A stretch of DNA of 64,000 bases from Nitrospirota bacterium. GTDB taxonomy: Bacteria; Nitrospirota; Thermodesulfovibrionia; Thermodesulfovibrionales; Magnetobacteriaceae. How positions within the stretch are numbered: position 1 is the first letter of the stretch; each line of letters opens with the position of its first letter. The notes beneath the pieces are model-generated. The model ran no database searches and had not been told where the DNA came from. It worked only from the letters and a program-made list of their open reading frames with translations. The DNA lies in assembly GCA_015233895.1 (NCBI GenBank), contig JADFXG010000007.1:1-64000 (forward strand), given 5' to 3'. This document shows positions 17,102 to 26,098 of the stretch, one piece after another. The position numbers were made by a program, and so were the translations under genes.

Positions 17102-19033
17102 TTAGTGCAAAACTAAACCTGGATTACATTTAATGGAATTTAGATTACGGGCAGCATCTGCATAATCGGGTTGATATTCTAACGCTATTGCAAATTCTGA
17201 CACTGCCTCCTCTATAAGTCCCTGTTTTAAATAAAGTGCACCTAGGTTGTTATGAGCCACTGCAAAGGCTGGAGTTATAGCTATGGCTTTTTTGTAATTT
17301 TCCAGTGCTTTCTTAAGCACGCCGCGTTTAAGATAAATATTGCCAATGTTATTATAAGTTTGAGCAAGATCGGATTTTAATTGTAATGCTTTTTCATACA
17401 GCTTAAGTGCTTCGTCGTATTGCCCTTGTGAGGCATAAATATTTCCAAGATTGATGTAAGGCGGAGCAAAAAGGGGATTCGTTTTTATTGCCAGTTCATA
17501 AGCGCTCTTAGCATCATTAATCTCTCCAAGGTGTTCATAAATATATCCTGTCAGGTTGATTGACTGATAGTCGTTTATGTTTAACTCTATAGCTTGTTTA
17601 GCTGCTCTGAGTGCTTCGTCGTAGCGATATTTGTTGAAATATGCGTTTGCTAAAAAATTGTAGGGAAGGGGATGCTGCGGTGCTTTTCTGACATTATCCT
17701 CCCACAATGTTATCTCGCTTTGCCAGTGTACATTATTTGTATAAGTCGTAAGAGTTAAAATAATCGCTATTCCTAAAGAGATTATTACTATTACTTTCTC
17801 TCCGAATTTCCGCAAAAATCTGAATGCTAAAGCTCCCACAAAAAGAGAAAATCCTGCCGATGGCAAATATGCCCTGTACTGAAGCAATACCCATTCTTTT
17901 ACGGCAACCAGTAGCTGAGGTGAAATATTAATAAAAAACCATAAAATTCCAAAGGCTGCTAATTTGTAAAAGAGACGGTTGTTATCATCATTTTTCTTTT
18001 TAAACGAATCAAAAATTAAGACTGCTAAATAGCTAAGAATTATCAGAACAAAAACTCCGGATAAAATCACCCGGTAGTCTGAAAAAACCTTTGAGACCGG
18101 ATAGTAGTATATGAGGGTTTGGTTAACCGGAAAGATTAGCATTTTTATATAAGTTACAACCGCTCTTATCTGGGTAAAGAAGTTTTCTCCGGCTGAATAA
18201 ACATACAGAGGGTTTCTTGTGGCAGAATAGCTAAGGGATTTATCAACGGAGCTGAAGTCATTAACTTTACTTAAGTCGAGATGGATGCCGAATGTTCCTA
18301 ATTTTATTAAAATTAAAGGAATAATTACATAGAAAGGAATAAGAAAAAATATTCGTTTTGTCACTTTACCCTTAAAAAATAAAAATTCATAGGCGGTAAG
18401 TATCACAGGAAGCGTAATGGCAGATTCTTTGGTCTTAACTGAAACCAAAGCAAAAAACAGTGACAAAGCATAAAACACGTATTTTTTTAATTTTATCTTA
18501 GGATCACCACAGCCGGTCCTCCGCCATAAAGCATAAAACACCAACGACGACAAGTACATCAATGTAACTAACGAGGAATACCTCTGTATGATATACGTCA
18601 CTGCCTGAATTTGATTCGGATGTAGTGTAAAAATTAAAGCAATCAGGAAAGCTACATTTTCATTTATTGCTCTTTCTGAACTTTCTGCAGTAGATTTTCC
18701 TGATACAGCATTCAATGTAAGCAAACTAAAAGCAAATAAAAGAAGACCGTTTATTATATGAATCAAAATATTAACAATATGATAGCCAGGTGGCTTGAGT
18801 CCGTGGAGTTTACAATTTAAAAAGAAACTTGTTTCGGTTACAAACCTCATCTCGGTAAAGTCTCTGTACTGACAAAGATTTTCGAGGTTGTGGTCATCAA
18901 GTACAAATGGTGAATTTAAAGTATTGCTATAAGCAAGTACTGCTAAGACAATAATAACAGATATTTTAATCAGCCTAATATTTAAAAGACCGGTAAACTT
19001 GTTAATGATATTATGAATTTGTTTTAATTTCAT
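17102..19033 (-). CDS. TMTC-like membrane protein with C-terminal TPR repeats
   Basis: 643 residues. The N-terminal ~420 residues hold about ten membrane helices with GT-C-fold landmarks: an early acidic motif (FVLDDH, about residues 43-48), HPNQIQAVTYIIQR and VKTKESAITLPV. The C-terminal ~190 residues hold about five tetratricopeptide repeats (for example YINLGNIYASQGQYDEALKLYEKAL). The layout matches TMTC / DUF1736-like proteins, which in animals are O-mannosyltransferases; in bacteria the acceptor is unknown. The TPR part probably faces the periplasm and recruits partners. The gene appears to be transcribed alone, divergent from the sigma54 regulator. Confidence 0.82.
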   Translation of the reverse strand: MKLKQIHNIINKFTGLLNIRLIKISVIIVLAVLAYSNTLNSPFVLDDHNLENLCQYRDFTEMRFVTETSFFLNCKLHGLKPPGYHIVNILIHIINGLLLFAFSLLTLNAVSGKSTAESSERAINENVAFLIALIFTLHPNQIQAVTYIIQRYSSLVTLMYLSSLVFYALWRRTGCGDPKIKLKKYVFYALSLFFALVSVKTKESAITLPVILTAYEFLFFKGKVTKRIFFLIPFYVIIPLILIKLGTFGIHLDLSKVNDFSSVDKSLSYSATRNPLYVYSAGENFFTQIRAVVTYIKMLIFPVNQTLIYYYPVSKVFSDYRVILSGVFVLIILSYLAVLIFDSFKKKNDDNNRLFYKLAAFGILWFFINISPQLLVAVKEWVLLQYRAYLPSAGFSLFVGALAFRFLRKFGEKVIVIISLGIAIILTLTTYTNNVHWQSEITLWEDNVRKAPQHPLPYNFLANAYFNKYRYDEALRAAKQAIELNINDYQSINLTGYIYEHLGEINDAKSAYELAIKTNPLFAPPYINLGNIYASQGQYDEALKLYEKALQLKSDLAQTYNNIGNIYLKRGVLKKALENYKKAIAITPAFAVAHNNLGALYLKQGLIEEAVSEFAIALEYQPDYADAARNLNSIKCNPGLVLH

Positions 19034-19121
19034 AGGATTTAGTATAACACAGCAGTTTTGAGGTTATCGCAGCTTTTTTTTAACAAAGACAGTTAAACTA
19101 ACTTTAATAGGTGTCTGATTA

Positions 19122-19150
19122 TTGACATACTAAAGGAATAACTATACAAT
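19122..19150 (+). promoter_or_regulatory. Sigma70-type promoter placed for a leaderless transcript
   Basis: TTGACA (19122-19127), a 17-base spacer and TACAAT (19145-19150). The expected transcription start, 7-8 bases beyond the -10 box, coincides with the ATG at 19158, and no Shine-Dalgarno sequence lies between them. Confidence 0.65.
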
Positions 19151-19157
19151 ATTATTA

Positions 19158-20174
19158 ATGAAAGAAGGACAGACCAGAACATGTTTTAATAAGTTAATCG
19201 GTAAGTCTCAGGAGATGCAGCGTCTTTATTCGATAATAGAGAAGGTGGCATCCTCAGATAGTACCATTTTGATAATGGGAGAGAGTGGAACTGGTAAGGA
19301 GTTGGTGGCTAAGGCGATTCATTTTTTAAGTGTAAGGGCAGAGAATCCTTTTGTACCTGTTAATTGTGGTGCAATTCCTAAAGAATTACTTGAGTCTGAA
19401 CTCTTTGGCCACGAAAAGGGTGCTTTTACTGGCGCCATTTGTGCACGCAAAGGACGCTTTGAACTTGCCGATACAGGCACGATTTTTCTTGATGAAATTG
19501 GTGAGCTGCACCCATCCCTGCAGGTAAAACTCCTCAGAGTTCTGCAAGAAAGGGAATATGAAAGGGTAGGGGGAGTTAAAACCGTAAAGGGCGATGTCCG
19601 AATATTGGCTGCCACAAATAAGAATCTTGAGGAGGCTACAAAGCGCGGAGAGTTCAGAGAGGATCTCTACTACAGACTAAACGTCATACCTGTTAAGATA
19701 TCGCCTCTTAGGAACAGAAAAGAAGATATTCCTATTCTAAGAGACCATTTTATAAAGATATACTCCGACAAAAGAGCTATAGAGCATATTGTGGTTAATG
19801 ACGACGCTATGGAGCTTTTAGTGAAGTATAACTGGCCTGGAAACGTCAGGGAACTTGAAACCCTTATAGAGCGTTTCACCATACTGACGGAAAACGGGGT
19901 CGTAACTCTTGAGGATCTACCGGAGAGGTTTTTTCCTGCTAATCCTCACACGTCTGTTATGTCATCAGGCGGCTTATCCCAACTTCCCCCTGAGGGGATA
20001 GATTTGAACTCCTTTCTTGATGACATAGAAACCAATATAATACACCAAGCACTGGAACGCTCTCAGGGAGTGAAAAGTAAGGCCGCTGCTCTTTTGGGTT
20101 TAAACAGGACCACCTTTATAGAGAAATTAAAAAAGAAGGGAATAGATACTATAAAGTCTGGTGATTCACAATGA
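19158..20174 (+). CDS. Sigma54-dependent transcriptional activator without a receiver domain
   Basis: 338 residues. An AAA+ ATPase domain (about 14-240) carries Walker A GESGTGKE (41-48), the sigma54-contact loop GAFTGA (88-93) and Walker B TIFLDE (108-113). The C-terminus has a Fis-type helix-turn-helix (about 305-330: KSKAAALLGLNRTTFIEKLKKKG). The usual N-terminal receiver or sensor domain is absent, since the AAA+ domain starts almost at once. Activity must therefore be set by expression level or by a partner protein. It is followed by a secreted TPR protein and a PAS histidine kinase. The trio resembles FlrA/FlrB-like flagellar control, but that link is inference. Confidence 0.93.
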   Translation: MKEGQTRTCFNKLIGKSQEMQRLYSIIEKVASSDSTILIMGESGTGKELVAKAIHFLSVRAENPFVPVNCGAIPKELLESELFGHEKGAFTGAICARKGRFELADTGTIFLDEIGELHPSLQVKLLRVLQEREYERVGGVKTVKGDVRILAATNKNLEEATKRGEFREDLYYRLNVIPVKISPLRNRKEDIPILRDHFIKIYSDKRAIEHIVVNDDAMELLVKYNWPGNVRELETLIERFTILTENGVVTLEDLPERFFPANPHTSVMSSGGLSQLPPEGIDLNSFLDDIETNIIHQALERSQGVKSKAAALLGLNRTTFIEKLKKKGIDTIKSGDSQ

Positions 20175-20286
20175 CAGCAGCACGACATATAGCCGAAACA
20201 TGTCATTTGTTTGACGTGTTGAGATTTAAATAACCTTTTTAAATTAAGAACTTACCAACTGGTATATAATTTGCTACTATAATTTG

Positions 20287-22467
20287 ATGAAAGTCTATAT
20301 CTTTTCAATAGTTTTTTTAATCTTTGTCTCTTTAATGACAAATGCTTTTGCATTATCGCTCCCTGAACTCATTTTGACGCCGGAGTTAAAGCAGGCATGG
20401 GTTTTGATTGAACTAAAGGACTACAGCAAAGCAATAAAAATGCTTGATGAGTGCAGGCCGTTACAAAGCAAGGGTGCTGATGAATTGGCCGCCTGTAATT
20501 ATCTCTATGCAAAAGTTCTTCAGTTAAGGGGCAACGATACTGAGGCAGCAGAAAGGTACGGCAGGGCTTATGTATATGCGAAAAACAAAAATATAAGAGA
20601 AGAGGCGCTGTTTAAACAAAGTAAAATCAATTATGAGAAAAAACGATATTTTCTATCCAGGGCTGAGTTTAAGGCATTTTTGAGGAATTTCCCAAAATCA
20701 AAATATGCTGCAGAGGCTGGAGCATACCTGGCTAAGAGTCTGGAGGAAACAGGAGCTATAGAAGAGGCTCTTACTTACTATGACAAAGCTGAAGATTCAC
20801 CTGAGGTTCTATATGGCAAAGCTAATATACTGCATCAGATGGGAAAATACAAAGAGGCTGAAAAAGCATACTCAAAAGCCATTTCAAAAGGTATGGGTTA
20901 TCTTTTAAAAGACGAAAAAACTCGGTACTATTATGGCGAGAATTTATTTACTAATGGTAATACTAAAAAGGCAAAAAGCTTCTTATCTTTGGTAAAAGAC
21001 GAAAAATTTAAGGACAGGGCGAAGCTCTATATTGGGATTATCTCAATGGAGGATGCAAAACCAGATAAAGCTATAGAGTTTCTTACGGAGGCAGCAAGTG
21101 CAAAGGACAGTTTAGCAAAAAAGAAAGCGTTCTTAAATCTGGCTGCATTATTTATTAAGCACGATATGCCGGATAAGGCAAAAGAAGCGCTTGAAAACCT
21201 CAAAGCTCTTTTTATGACTGAAGAGGAGAAAGTAAAGTTCAGAAAAACTCTCTTATCACTTGCTGATGCATATATGAAAAACAGTATGCCTGATAAGGCA
21301 AAAGAAGTGCTCCTTAACCTTAAACACATGCTAACGAATGATGAAGAGAAAGCCTTGTTTCGAAAATATTTTTTGAAACTTGCCGACACGTACCTGGACA
21401 AAGGAATTGTTGATGAGACAACAAAACTTATTGCGTCGCTTAAGGAAATGAACCTTACTGAGGATGACAAGGCAATGCTTAGAAAAATCTATTTTAAACT
21501 TGTAAACACACAGGTTAAATCGGGTGTGTTAAATGAAGCTAAAGAAACACTTGATGTTATAAAGTCTATGAATTTGACAACTGATGAAAAAAATGAATTA
21601 AGTCTTATGAATGTAAATATGAAGCTTAAGGGGAAAAAGTTTAAAGATGCAATAGATGCGATAGTTGAACAATTGAAGAGTTCACCAGATTCTAAGGAAC
21701 TTTCTGACATGCTTCAAAATGTGCTTAGTGAGGCTATGAAAGGAGATAAAAAGGAATTCCTTTCGTTATGGGACTCATATGGCTCGTATCTTTTAAATCC
21801 ATCCCGTGAAAAATTTATAATGGATGTGAAAAATGCGCTAAAAGGCCAGGGCAAATCCTACGAAAATATTCTGCTTTGGCAGTCTAAAAACGGACCTGAA
21901 AAGGAAAAGTACAATGCCCTCCGGGAACTCTCCGATATGTCATCAAAGGCTGGAGATAAGTCTGCTGCAGTTAAATATCTGGGACAGCTTAAGGGGCTAA
22001 ATGCGACACCTGACGAAATCAACCGTCTTGAGGCTGATATGTTTTACTCAAATGGTGATTTCAGGAATGCAATTCTGAAGATGATGGATCTTAAGGAATT
22101 AAAAAAGGATGACAAAAAAATAATCGTTGATACAATTGGTCAGATAGATGACAAGGCAAGGGGAGCGGCATTTTTTGAAAAGACAATCAATACATTAGGT
22201 GCTTCGCAGAGCGATTACCTGCTGCTTGCCGACATGTATGCCAGTGCCGGCAAAAAAGAGCAGGCAATAAAGTATTACAAACAAATTTTACAGACCGACC
22301 CCGGTAATGACAGAGCGCTCTACGGCATTGCAACCGGCTCAACCGGAGCCGAGGCCGGGGATGCTTTACAGAAACTGAGTCTTATCAATTCAACGCTTGG
22401 AAACTATGCTAAATCAATGCTCCAGCAAAAGGAGCTGGATAAAAAACTGGAGGGAGCAAACCCCTGA
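20287..22467 (+). CDS. Exported TPR-repeat protein
   Basis: 726 residues. The N-terminal signal peptide (KVYIFSIVFLIFVSLMTNAFA) predicts export to the periplasm. The rest is helical repeats: classical TPRs near 60-250 and 640-710, and in the middle (about 300-460) four degenerate ~36-residue units of the form 'L..ADAYMKN.MPDKAKEVL..LK.M.' that look like a recent internal expansion. It probably acts as a scaffold. I take ATG 20287 as the start; a TTG codon sits just before it. It overlaps no neighbour and its stop is directly before the kinase start, so the two are probably in one transcript. Confidence 0.82.
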   Translation: MKVYIFSIVFLIFVSLMTNAFALSLPELILTPELKQAWVLIELKDYSKAIKMLDECRPLQSKGADELAACNYLYAKVLQLRGNDTEAAERYGRAYVYAKNKNIREEALFKQSKINYEKKRYFLSRAEFKAFLRNFPKSKYAAEAGAYLAKSLEETGAIEEALTYYDKAEDSPEVLYGKANILHQMGKYKEAEKAYSKAISKGMGYLLKDEKTRYYYGENLFTNGNTKKAKSFLSLVKDEKFKDRAKLYIGIISMEDAKPDKAIEFLTEAASAKDSLAKKKAFLNLAALFIKHDMPDKAKEALENLKALFMTEEEKVKFRKTLLSLADAYMKNSMPDKAKEVLLNLKHMLTNDEEKALFRKYFLKLADTYLDKGIVDETTKLIASLKEMNLTEDDKAMLRKIYFKLVNTQVKSGVLNEAKETLDVIKSMNLTTDEKNELSLMNVNMKLKGKKFKDAIDAIVEQLKSSPDSKELSDMLQNVLSEAMKGDKKEFLSLWDSYGSYLLNPSREKFIMDVKNALKGQGKSYENILLWQSKNGPEKEKYNALRELSDMSSKAGDKSAAVKYLGQLKGLNATPDEINRLEADMFYSNGDFRNAILKMMDLKELKKDDKKIIVDTIGQIDDKARGAAFFEKTINTLGASQSDYLLLADMYASAGKKEQAIKYYKQILQTDPGNDRALYGIATGSTGAEAGDALQKLSLINSTLGNYAKSMLQQKELDKKLEGANP

Positions 22468-22468
22468 T

Positions 22469-23626
22469 ATGGAAGATATAGGCAGACTTAACGAAGCATT
22501 CAACAACTTTACAGTTGCCTCTAAGAGTCTTGAGCTTTTGTATGAAAAGCTTAAGGAACGTGTTCATTATCTTACGATAGAGCTTGAGGAAAAAAACAAA
22601 CAGCTTGAGCAGGCACTCAGCGACACAGAGGAGGCAAAGGACTATCTGAAGGGGATTTTAGAGAGTCTCAGTGAGTCAATTATTGTAACCGATTCAAACG
22701 ATAGTGTGACGATGTTTAACAGAGCCTCGGTGAATCTTCTCAGGATAGCAGAGTCGGAGGCTATTGGGAAACCGATAGAGAGCCTCGATTTTACGATTGA
22801 AACTGAGGGCCCTGATACTTTTTTAAATGTTGAAAACAGCCAATATAATGTACTTGTGTCAAGCTCTACTGTTACTGATTCAGAGGGAGCGGTAAGGGGA
22901 AAGGTCTTTTTGCTTCAGGACATCACAAGGCTAAAGGAGCTTGAAACCCAGCACGAAAGAAACAAGCGCTTGATAGCGATGGGTGAGATGGCAGCACAAA
23001 TTGTGCATGAGATACGGAGTCCGCTTTGCAGTATTGAGCTCTATGCCAGTATGCTTGAAAACGAACTTGGACAAACTCAGCACGCAACCCTTGCCAGAGG
23101 GATATCAACCGGCATCAGGAGCCTAAACAACATTCTAACAAACATGCTGTTTTTTGCAAAACCTCAGAAACCGTTATTTGTTGATATTAAAACCTCCTCA
23201 GTGATAGACGAATCTCTGGATATGCTTTTGCCATTAATTGAGGCACGGGGGATAACGCTGCAGAGATTTGATGATGGCACCTCACCTTTAGTTAAAGGAG
23301 ACCTTGAGCTTTTGAAGCAGGTGCTAATGAATATAATCATAAACGCAGTTCATGTAACGCCAGAAAATGGGACGATAAAAATAGCAGAAGCAACAGAAAA
23401 CAATTTAGCGGTTATTAAAGTAATAGATGAGGGAGAGGGGATAAGCCATCAGAATATAGAGAGAATCTTTGATCCATTTTTCAGCACAAAAGACAGGGGC
23501 ACAGGATTAGGATTAGCCATAGCGTCAAAAATAATGCTCGTTCATGACGGAGCAATAAAGGTCAAAAGCGAACCCGGCAAAGGCAGCAGTTTTGAGATGA
23601 ACCTGCCGCTCAGTAGAACGATTTAG
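22469..23626 (+). CDS. PAS-domain histidine kinase (NtrB/FlrB-like)
   Basis: 385 residues from the ATG at 22469, which lies one base after the stop of the TPR gene; an in-frame ATG 24 codons upstream would overlap that gene and is less likely. It has an N-terminal coiled coil (about 20-55), a PAS domain (about 60-160), HisKA with H180 in VHEIRSPLCSIELYASML and an HATPase_c domain (NIIINAV, DEGEGIS, GTGLGLA). No membrane segment is seen, so it is cytosolic. The H-box and 'IELYASML' stretch resemble FlrB/AtoS-type kinases that phosphorylate sigma54 activators. The activator in this cluster lacks a receiver, so the real target is probably elsewhere. Confidence 0.9.
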   Translation: MEDIGRLNEAFNNFTVASKSLELLYEKLKERVHYLTIELEEKNKQLEQALSDTEEAKDYLKGILESLSESIIVTDSNDSVTMFNRASVNLLRIAESEAIGKPIESLDFTIETEGPDTFLNVENSQYNVLVSSSTVTDSEGAVRGKVFLLQDITRLKELETQHERNKRLIAMGEMAAQIVHEIRSPLCSIELYASMLENELGQTQHATLARGISTGIRSLNNILTNMLFFAKPQKPLFVDIKTSSVIDESLDMLLPLIEARGITLQRFDDGTSPLVKGDLELLKQVLMNIIINAVHVTPENGTIKIAEATENNLAVIKVIDEGEGISHQNIERIFDPFFSTKDRGTGLGLAIASKIMLVHDGAIKVKSEPGKGSSFEMNLPLSRTI

Positions 23627-23800
23627 ATGGCTTAGATTTGTAAAGCCACAATAACAAGTTGCAAATGATTGTATCTTAAGAGTATTAATTCATATTATAA
23701 ATTTAGCTTATAAATATATAAATATATTTTATTTGCATTTACACACGTTTATCTATTAGCATATAGATAGCCTCATCTACCACGAGTAGAAGGAGATCTT

Positions 23801-23824
23801 TTGCCGCTCCTAAAAGGGCGGCAA
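23801..23824. repeat. Short hairpin between convergent genes
   Basis: TTGCCGC ... GCGGCAA with a 10-base loop lies just beyond the stop of the minus-strand module. It has no T-run on either side, so I do not call it a terminator. The rest of the 200-base gap is very A/T-rich and shows no gene. Confidence 0.35.
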
Positions 23825-23830
23825 ATGCAC

Positions 23831-24322
23831 TTATGTTACTCGTTCATTAAAGCGTTTTCTTAATTTTAGTTTTGTAGCATCTCCTTCGACGTAGTATGCT
23901 GTTTTTAAGAAATATATAATGCCTTTTCTTAACTTTCGCTTTTGAAAGATAATCACGTAATCATAGTTTTCAAGCCATATGTATGTATCTATCTTTTGAG
24001 AATCTTTATTATCCCAAAACTTTATAGATATATCAGTATAGTTGTCAACGCAAGTGCGGCACCACGGCAATCGCTCTGCCCTCCGCGGGTCAAACTGTCG
24101 TTCCCCAGCTTCACGATTGTCTCTCTCTATTAAGTGCCAGAATCCCTCTTCATAATTCTCTCCACTTTTTATTCTTCTATCCCACCACACCATTAATCCA
24201 CAGAGCTTTAGATTTCCGTATTTAATGTCACTTTCAAATATGGAATACAACGCCTTAAGGACTTCATTCCATTGCCCATCTGTGGACACCATTTGAGGTA
24301 ACCATTTAGGCTGCTCAGTCAT
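23831..24322 (-). CDS. Small protein, possibly a BECR-fold (RelE/barnase-like) RNase
   Basis: About 163 residues. The C-terminal half has a layout (HLIERDN ... RRAERLPWCRTCVDN ... WLENYDYVIIFQKRK ... FLKTAYYVEG) that resembles phage/toxin-type BECR nucleases: a His, a conserved LPW, then paired strands ending in an aromatic 'TAY'. This is a pattern judgement, not a proven match. The ATG at 24322 overlaps the stop of the DUF3800 gene by 8 bases (ATGACTGA), so the two are translationally coupled and likely act together. If it is a nuclease, the DUF3800 protein could be its partner or control. Confidence 0.6.
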   Translation of the reverse strand: MTEQPKWLPQMVSTDGQWNEVLKALYSIFESDIKYGNLKLCGLMVWWDRRIKSGENYEEGFWHLIERDNREAGERQFDPRRAERLPWCRTCVDNYTDISIKFWDNKDSQKIDTYIWLENYDYVIIFQKRKLRKGIIYFLKTAYYVEGDATKLKLRKRFNERVT

Positions 24323-25028
24323 TATTTGCCTCTGAAGCATTCCACCTGAAAAGGTTTACTTTATTCTCTAGGAGCAGGGTCGTTTTTGTCAGGCAATAGT
24401 GTGAGCGTTCTTTTATTCTCTGAATTATTGCCTCTTTTGCCGAGTTCCCTGATAGCCCTCGATTCAGGTATGAAATTGCACCAGTCAAAAGGTCGGTTAA
24501 TTGAAGTACTTCGACTTCATGTGACCTTACCAATTGTATAAAATCTATAATAGTTTTAGAAAAGTCATATCTGTTATTGCTGAGAACCTCATGAAGCTTC
24601 TTGACTCTTTTACCACCTCTTGTATCCTTAATATCAAGGTAAATTCTATAAGTGTGCTCCGGGCTTATAATTACTTTGAGCATGTCGAAGTACATTTTAT
24701 AATACCACTCATCATGAGTTTGTCCGTGTTTTAAATGGTCAAGTTTAGATTTATCAGGAACAATCAACGCTCTAAAGTGCAGATCATTATCATCGAAAAA
24801 GTAATCAACCAACCCTAAATAAAAAGCTTTCTTTGCAGGGGAAACCTTTGTCCATTTAATCTCAAAATCTTTACTTATTCCATGTTCAATTTTCTTCTCA
24901 CGAATTCTTACTGATATTTCGCTTGCTTTATCTCGTTTGCACCAAATCGCACCTAAAACCATTGCTTTCTGTTGGTCATGCTCTAAATGACAGCTTTCAT
25001 CGCAATATATGTTGTATAACTCACTCAT
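24315..25028 (-). CDS. DUF3800 protein (RNase H-like fold)
   Basis: About 237 residues. The DUF3800 signatures are present: an N-terminal IYCDES strand (D10, E11) and a C-terminal LQLTDLLTGAISY helix, with a conserved WTKVS strand near 60. DUF3800 proteins are predicted RNase H-fold nucleases often found on mobile or defence loci. The ATG at 25028 is chosen because MSELYNIYCDES fits the family's start; ATG 25040 and TTG 25046 lie in frame upstream. It is the middle gene of a three-gene minus-strand set: HEPN-like gene, this gene, BECR-like gene. Confidence 0.8.
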   Translation of the reverse strand: MSELYNIYCDESCHLEHDQQKAMVLGAIWCKRDKASEISVRIREKKIEHGISKDFEIKWTKVSPAKKAFYLGLVDYFFDDNDLHFRALIVPDKSKLDHLKHGQTHDEWYYKMYFDMLKVIISPEHTYRIYLDIKDTRGGKRVKKLHEVLSNNRYDFSKTIIDFIQLVRSHEVEVLQLTDLLTGAISYLNRGLSGNSAKEAIIQRIKERSHYCLTKTTLLLENKVNLFRWNASEANND

Positions 25029-25128
25029 ACTTTTCTGCATCCTCAAGTTTAATTTCTATCTTTTCCACAGCGATATTAGCAAGTTGCCATTAAGCGTATC
25101 TTCAGAGAATGTATTCATATCAAAAAGT

Positions 25129-25842
25129 TTATTTACAATATATAGCGTTATCAAGTTGTTTTAAAAGATAAGAAATTAGACTTAGTATATCCAAACAGTC
25201 CTCATTATTCATATTCCAGTCTATAGCAGGCTCATGCGCTTGAGGATTGCGAATAGCTCTCATAAGACCGGCGGAAAGATGCATAATCCCTTCTTGTACG
25301 TTTATATCTGTATCAGACTCACATCTTGTGAACTTTAGTACACCATTTTTATTCAAAGCAGACATCATTAATTCGCTTCCATCTTTATTACTTTGAGACT
25401 TTTCTTTAACAAGTTTGTTATATACTTTACTTGCCTCAAAAACAGCATGAAAATAGTGTCCGTCATTAAATAGACGCTCACAGTTTATATTTATCTCGCT
25501 ATGATAATTTCTTGAAACGAAATCGTTTAAGTTCGTGTCATAAGAAACTTCTACTACATCTTCATTTAAATACTCATAAATATCATTCATATCTGTGTTT
25601 GGTGTTATCTCTTTTATAAATTTATATAATAATTCGTTTATTTTAGATTCTTCCATGTTCTGTTTTGCAAGCGTTAAAATCCAGTCATATATTAACTTAG
25701 CCGTTTCAGATGTTATGAAGTCGTTAGGAAAAGATTCTTTCTGGAAAGGAAATAAAGCATTAGCAATCATACCTATATAATTTATTTCTATATTATTCCA
25801 ATGCCAATGCCCTATATTGGTAGCTATCAGCCTATAATTCAT
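25129..25842 (-). CDS. TIGR02391 (Ymh) family HEPN-like protein
   Basis: 237 residues. The C-terminal half (about 118-235) matches the TIGR02391/Ymh family: CERLFNDGHYFHAVFEASKV, then LMMSALN, then LMRAIRNPQAHE. R198-x4-H203 (RNPQAH) is the HEPN-type ribonuclease motif. The N-terminal ~110 residues are helical and not recognised. HEPN proteins are common RNA-cutting effectors of toxin and abortive-infection systems; function here is inferred. The ATG overlaps the stop of an HsdS-like tail (ATGA), which suggests it once formed part of a type I restriction operon, where such genes are often found. DUF3800 follows after about 100 bases. Confidence 0.8.
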   Translation of the reverse strand: MNYRLIATNIGHWHWNNIEINYIGMIANALFPFQKESFPNDFITSETAKLIYDWILTLAKQNMEESKINELLYKFIKEITPNTDMNDIYEYLNEDVVEVSYDTNLNDFVSRNYHSEININCERLFNDGHYFHAVFEASKVYNKLVKEKSQSNKDGSELMMSALNKNGVLKFTRCESDTDINVQEGIMHLSAGLMRAIRNPQAHEPAIDWNMNNEDCLDILSLISYLLKQLDNAIYCK

Positions 25843-26018
25843 GTTGGATTCACCTTTATATCAAGCTCTGAAACATCAATCTCCCTGTCTATCAGTTTGG
25901 GCAGAAGCAGTTCACGGTATCGTGGAGGGTGGTCAACAATTTTTATAGCTTGTTCTTGATACCATTTCCTGTTGCCATAAGAATTATGTATTATAGGTTC
26001 ATATATAAGGTTTGTCAA
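25839..26018 (-). pseudogene. C-terminal remnant, possibly of a type I restriction specificity subunit (HsdS)
   Basis: An open stretch of 59 codons, bounded upstream by an in-frame TGA (26019-26021), ends YRELLLPKLIDREIDVSELDI... and stops at 25839 within the ATG of the HEPN-like gene. 'LLPKLxxxEIDVSELDI' is the usual C-terminus of HsdS proteins, which follows the last target-recognition domain. No hsdM, hsdR or recognition domain remains. The upstream half (YGNRKWYQEQ) is not recognised, so it may be a fusion product of the deletion. Confidence 0.45.
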
Positions 26019-26098
26019 TCATATTTTTTTATTAGCAATACCAAAAAAGCTTGTCTTTTTTGTCAGAGAAATGATAAAAACAACTGGGCCTCACCACT

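Noticed and set aside
22397-22468. Earlier start of the PAS histidine kinase
   Set aside because: It would overlap the TPR gene by 71 bases; the ATG at 22469 directly after its stop is more likely.
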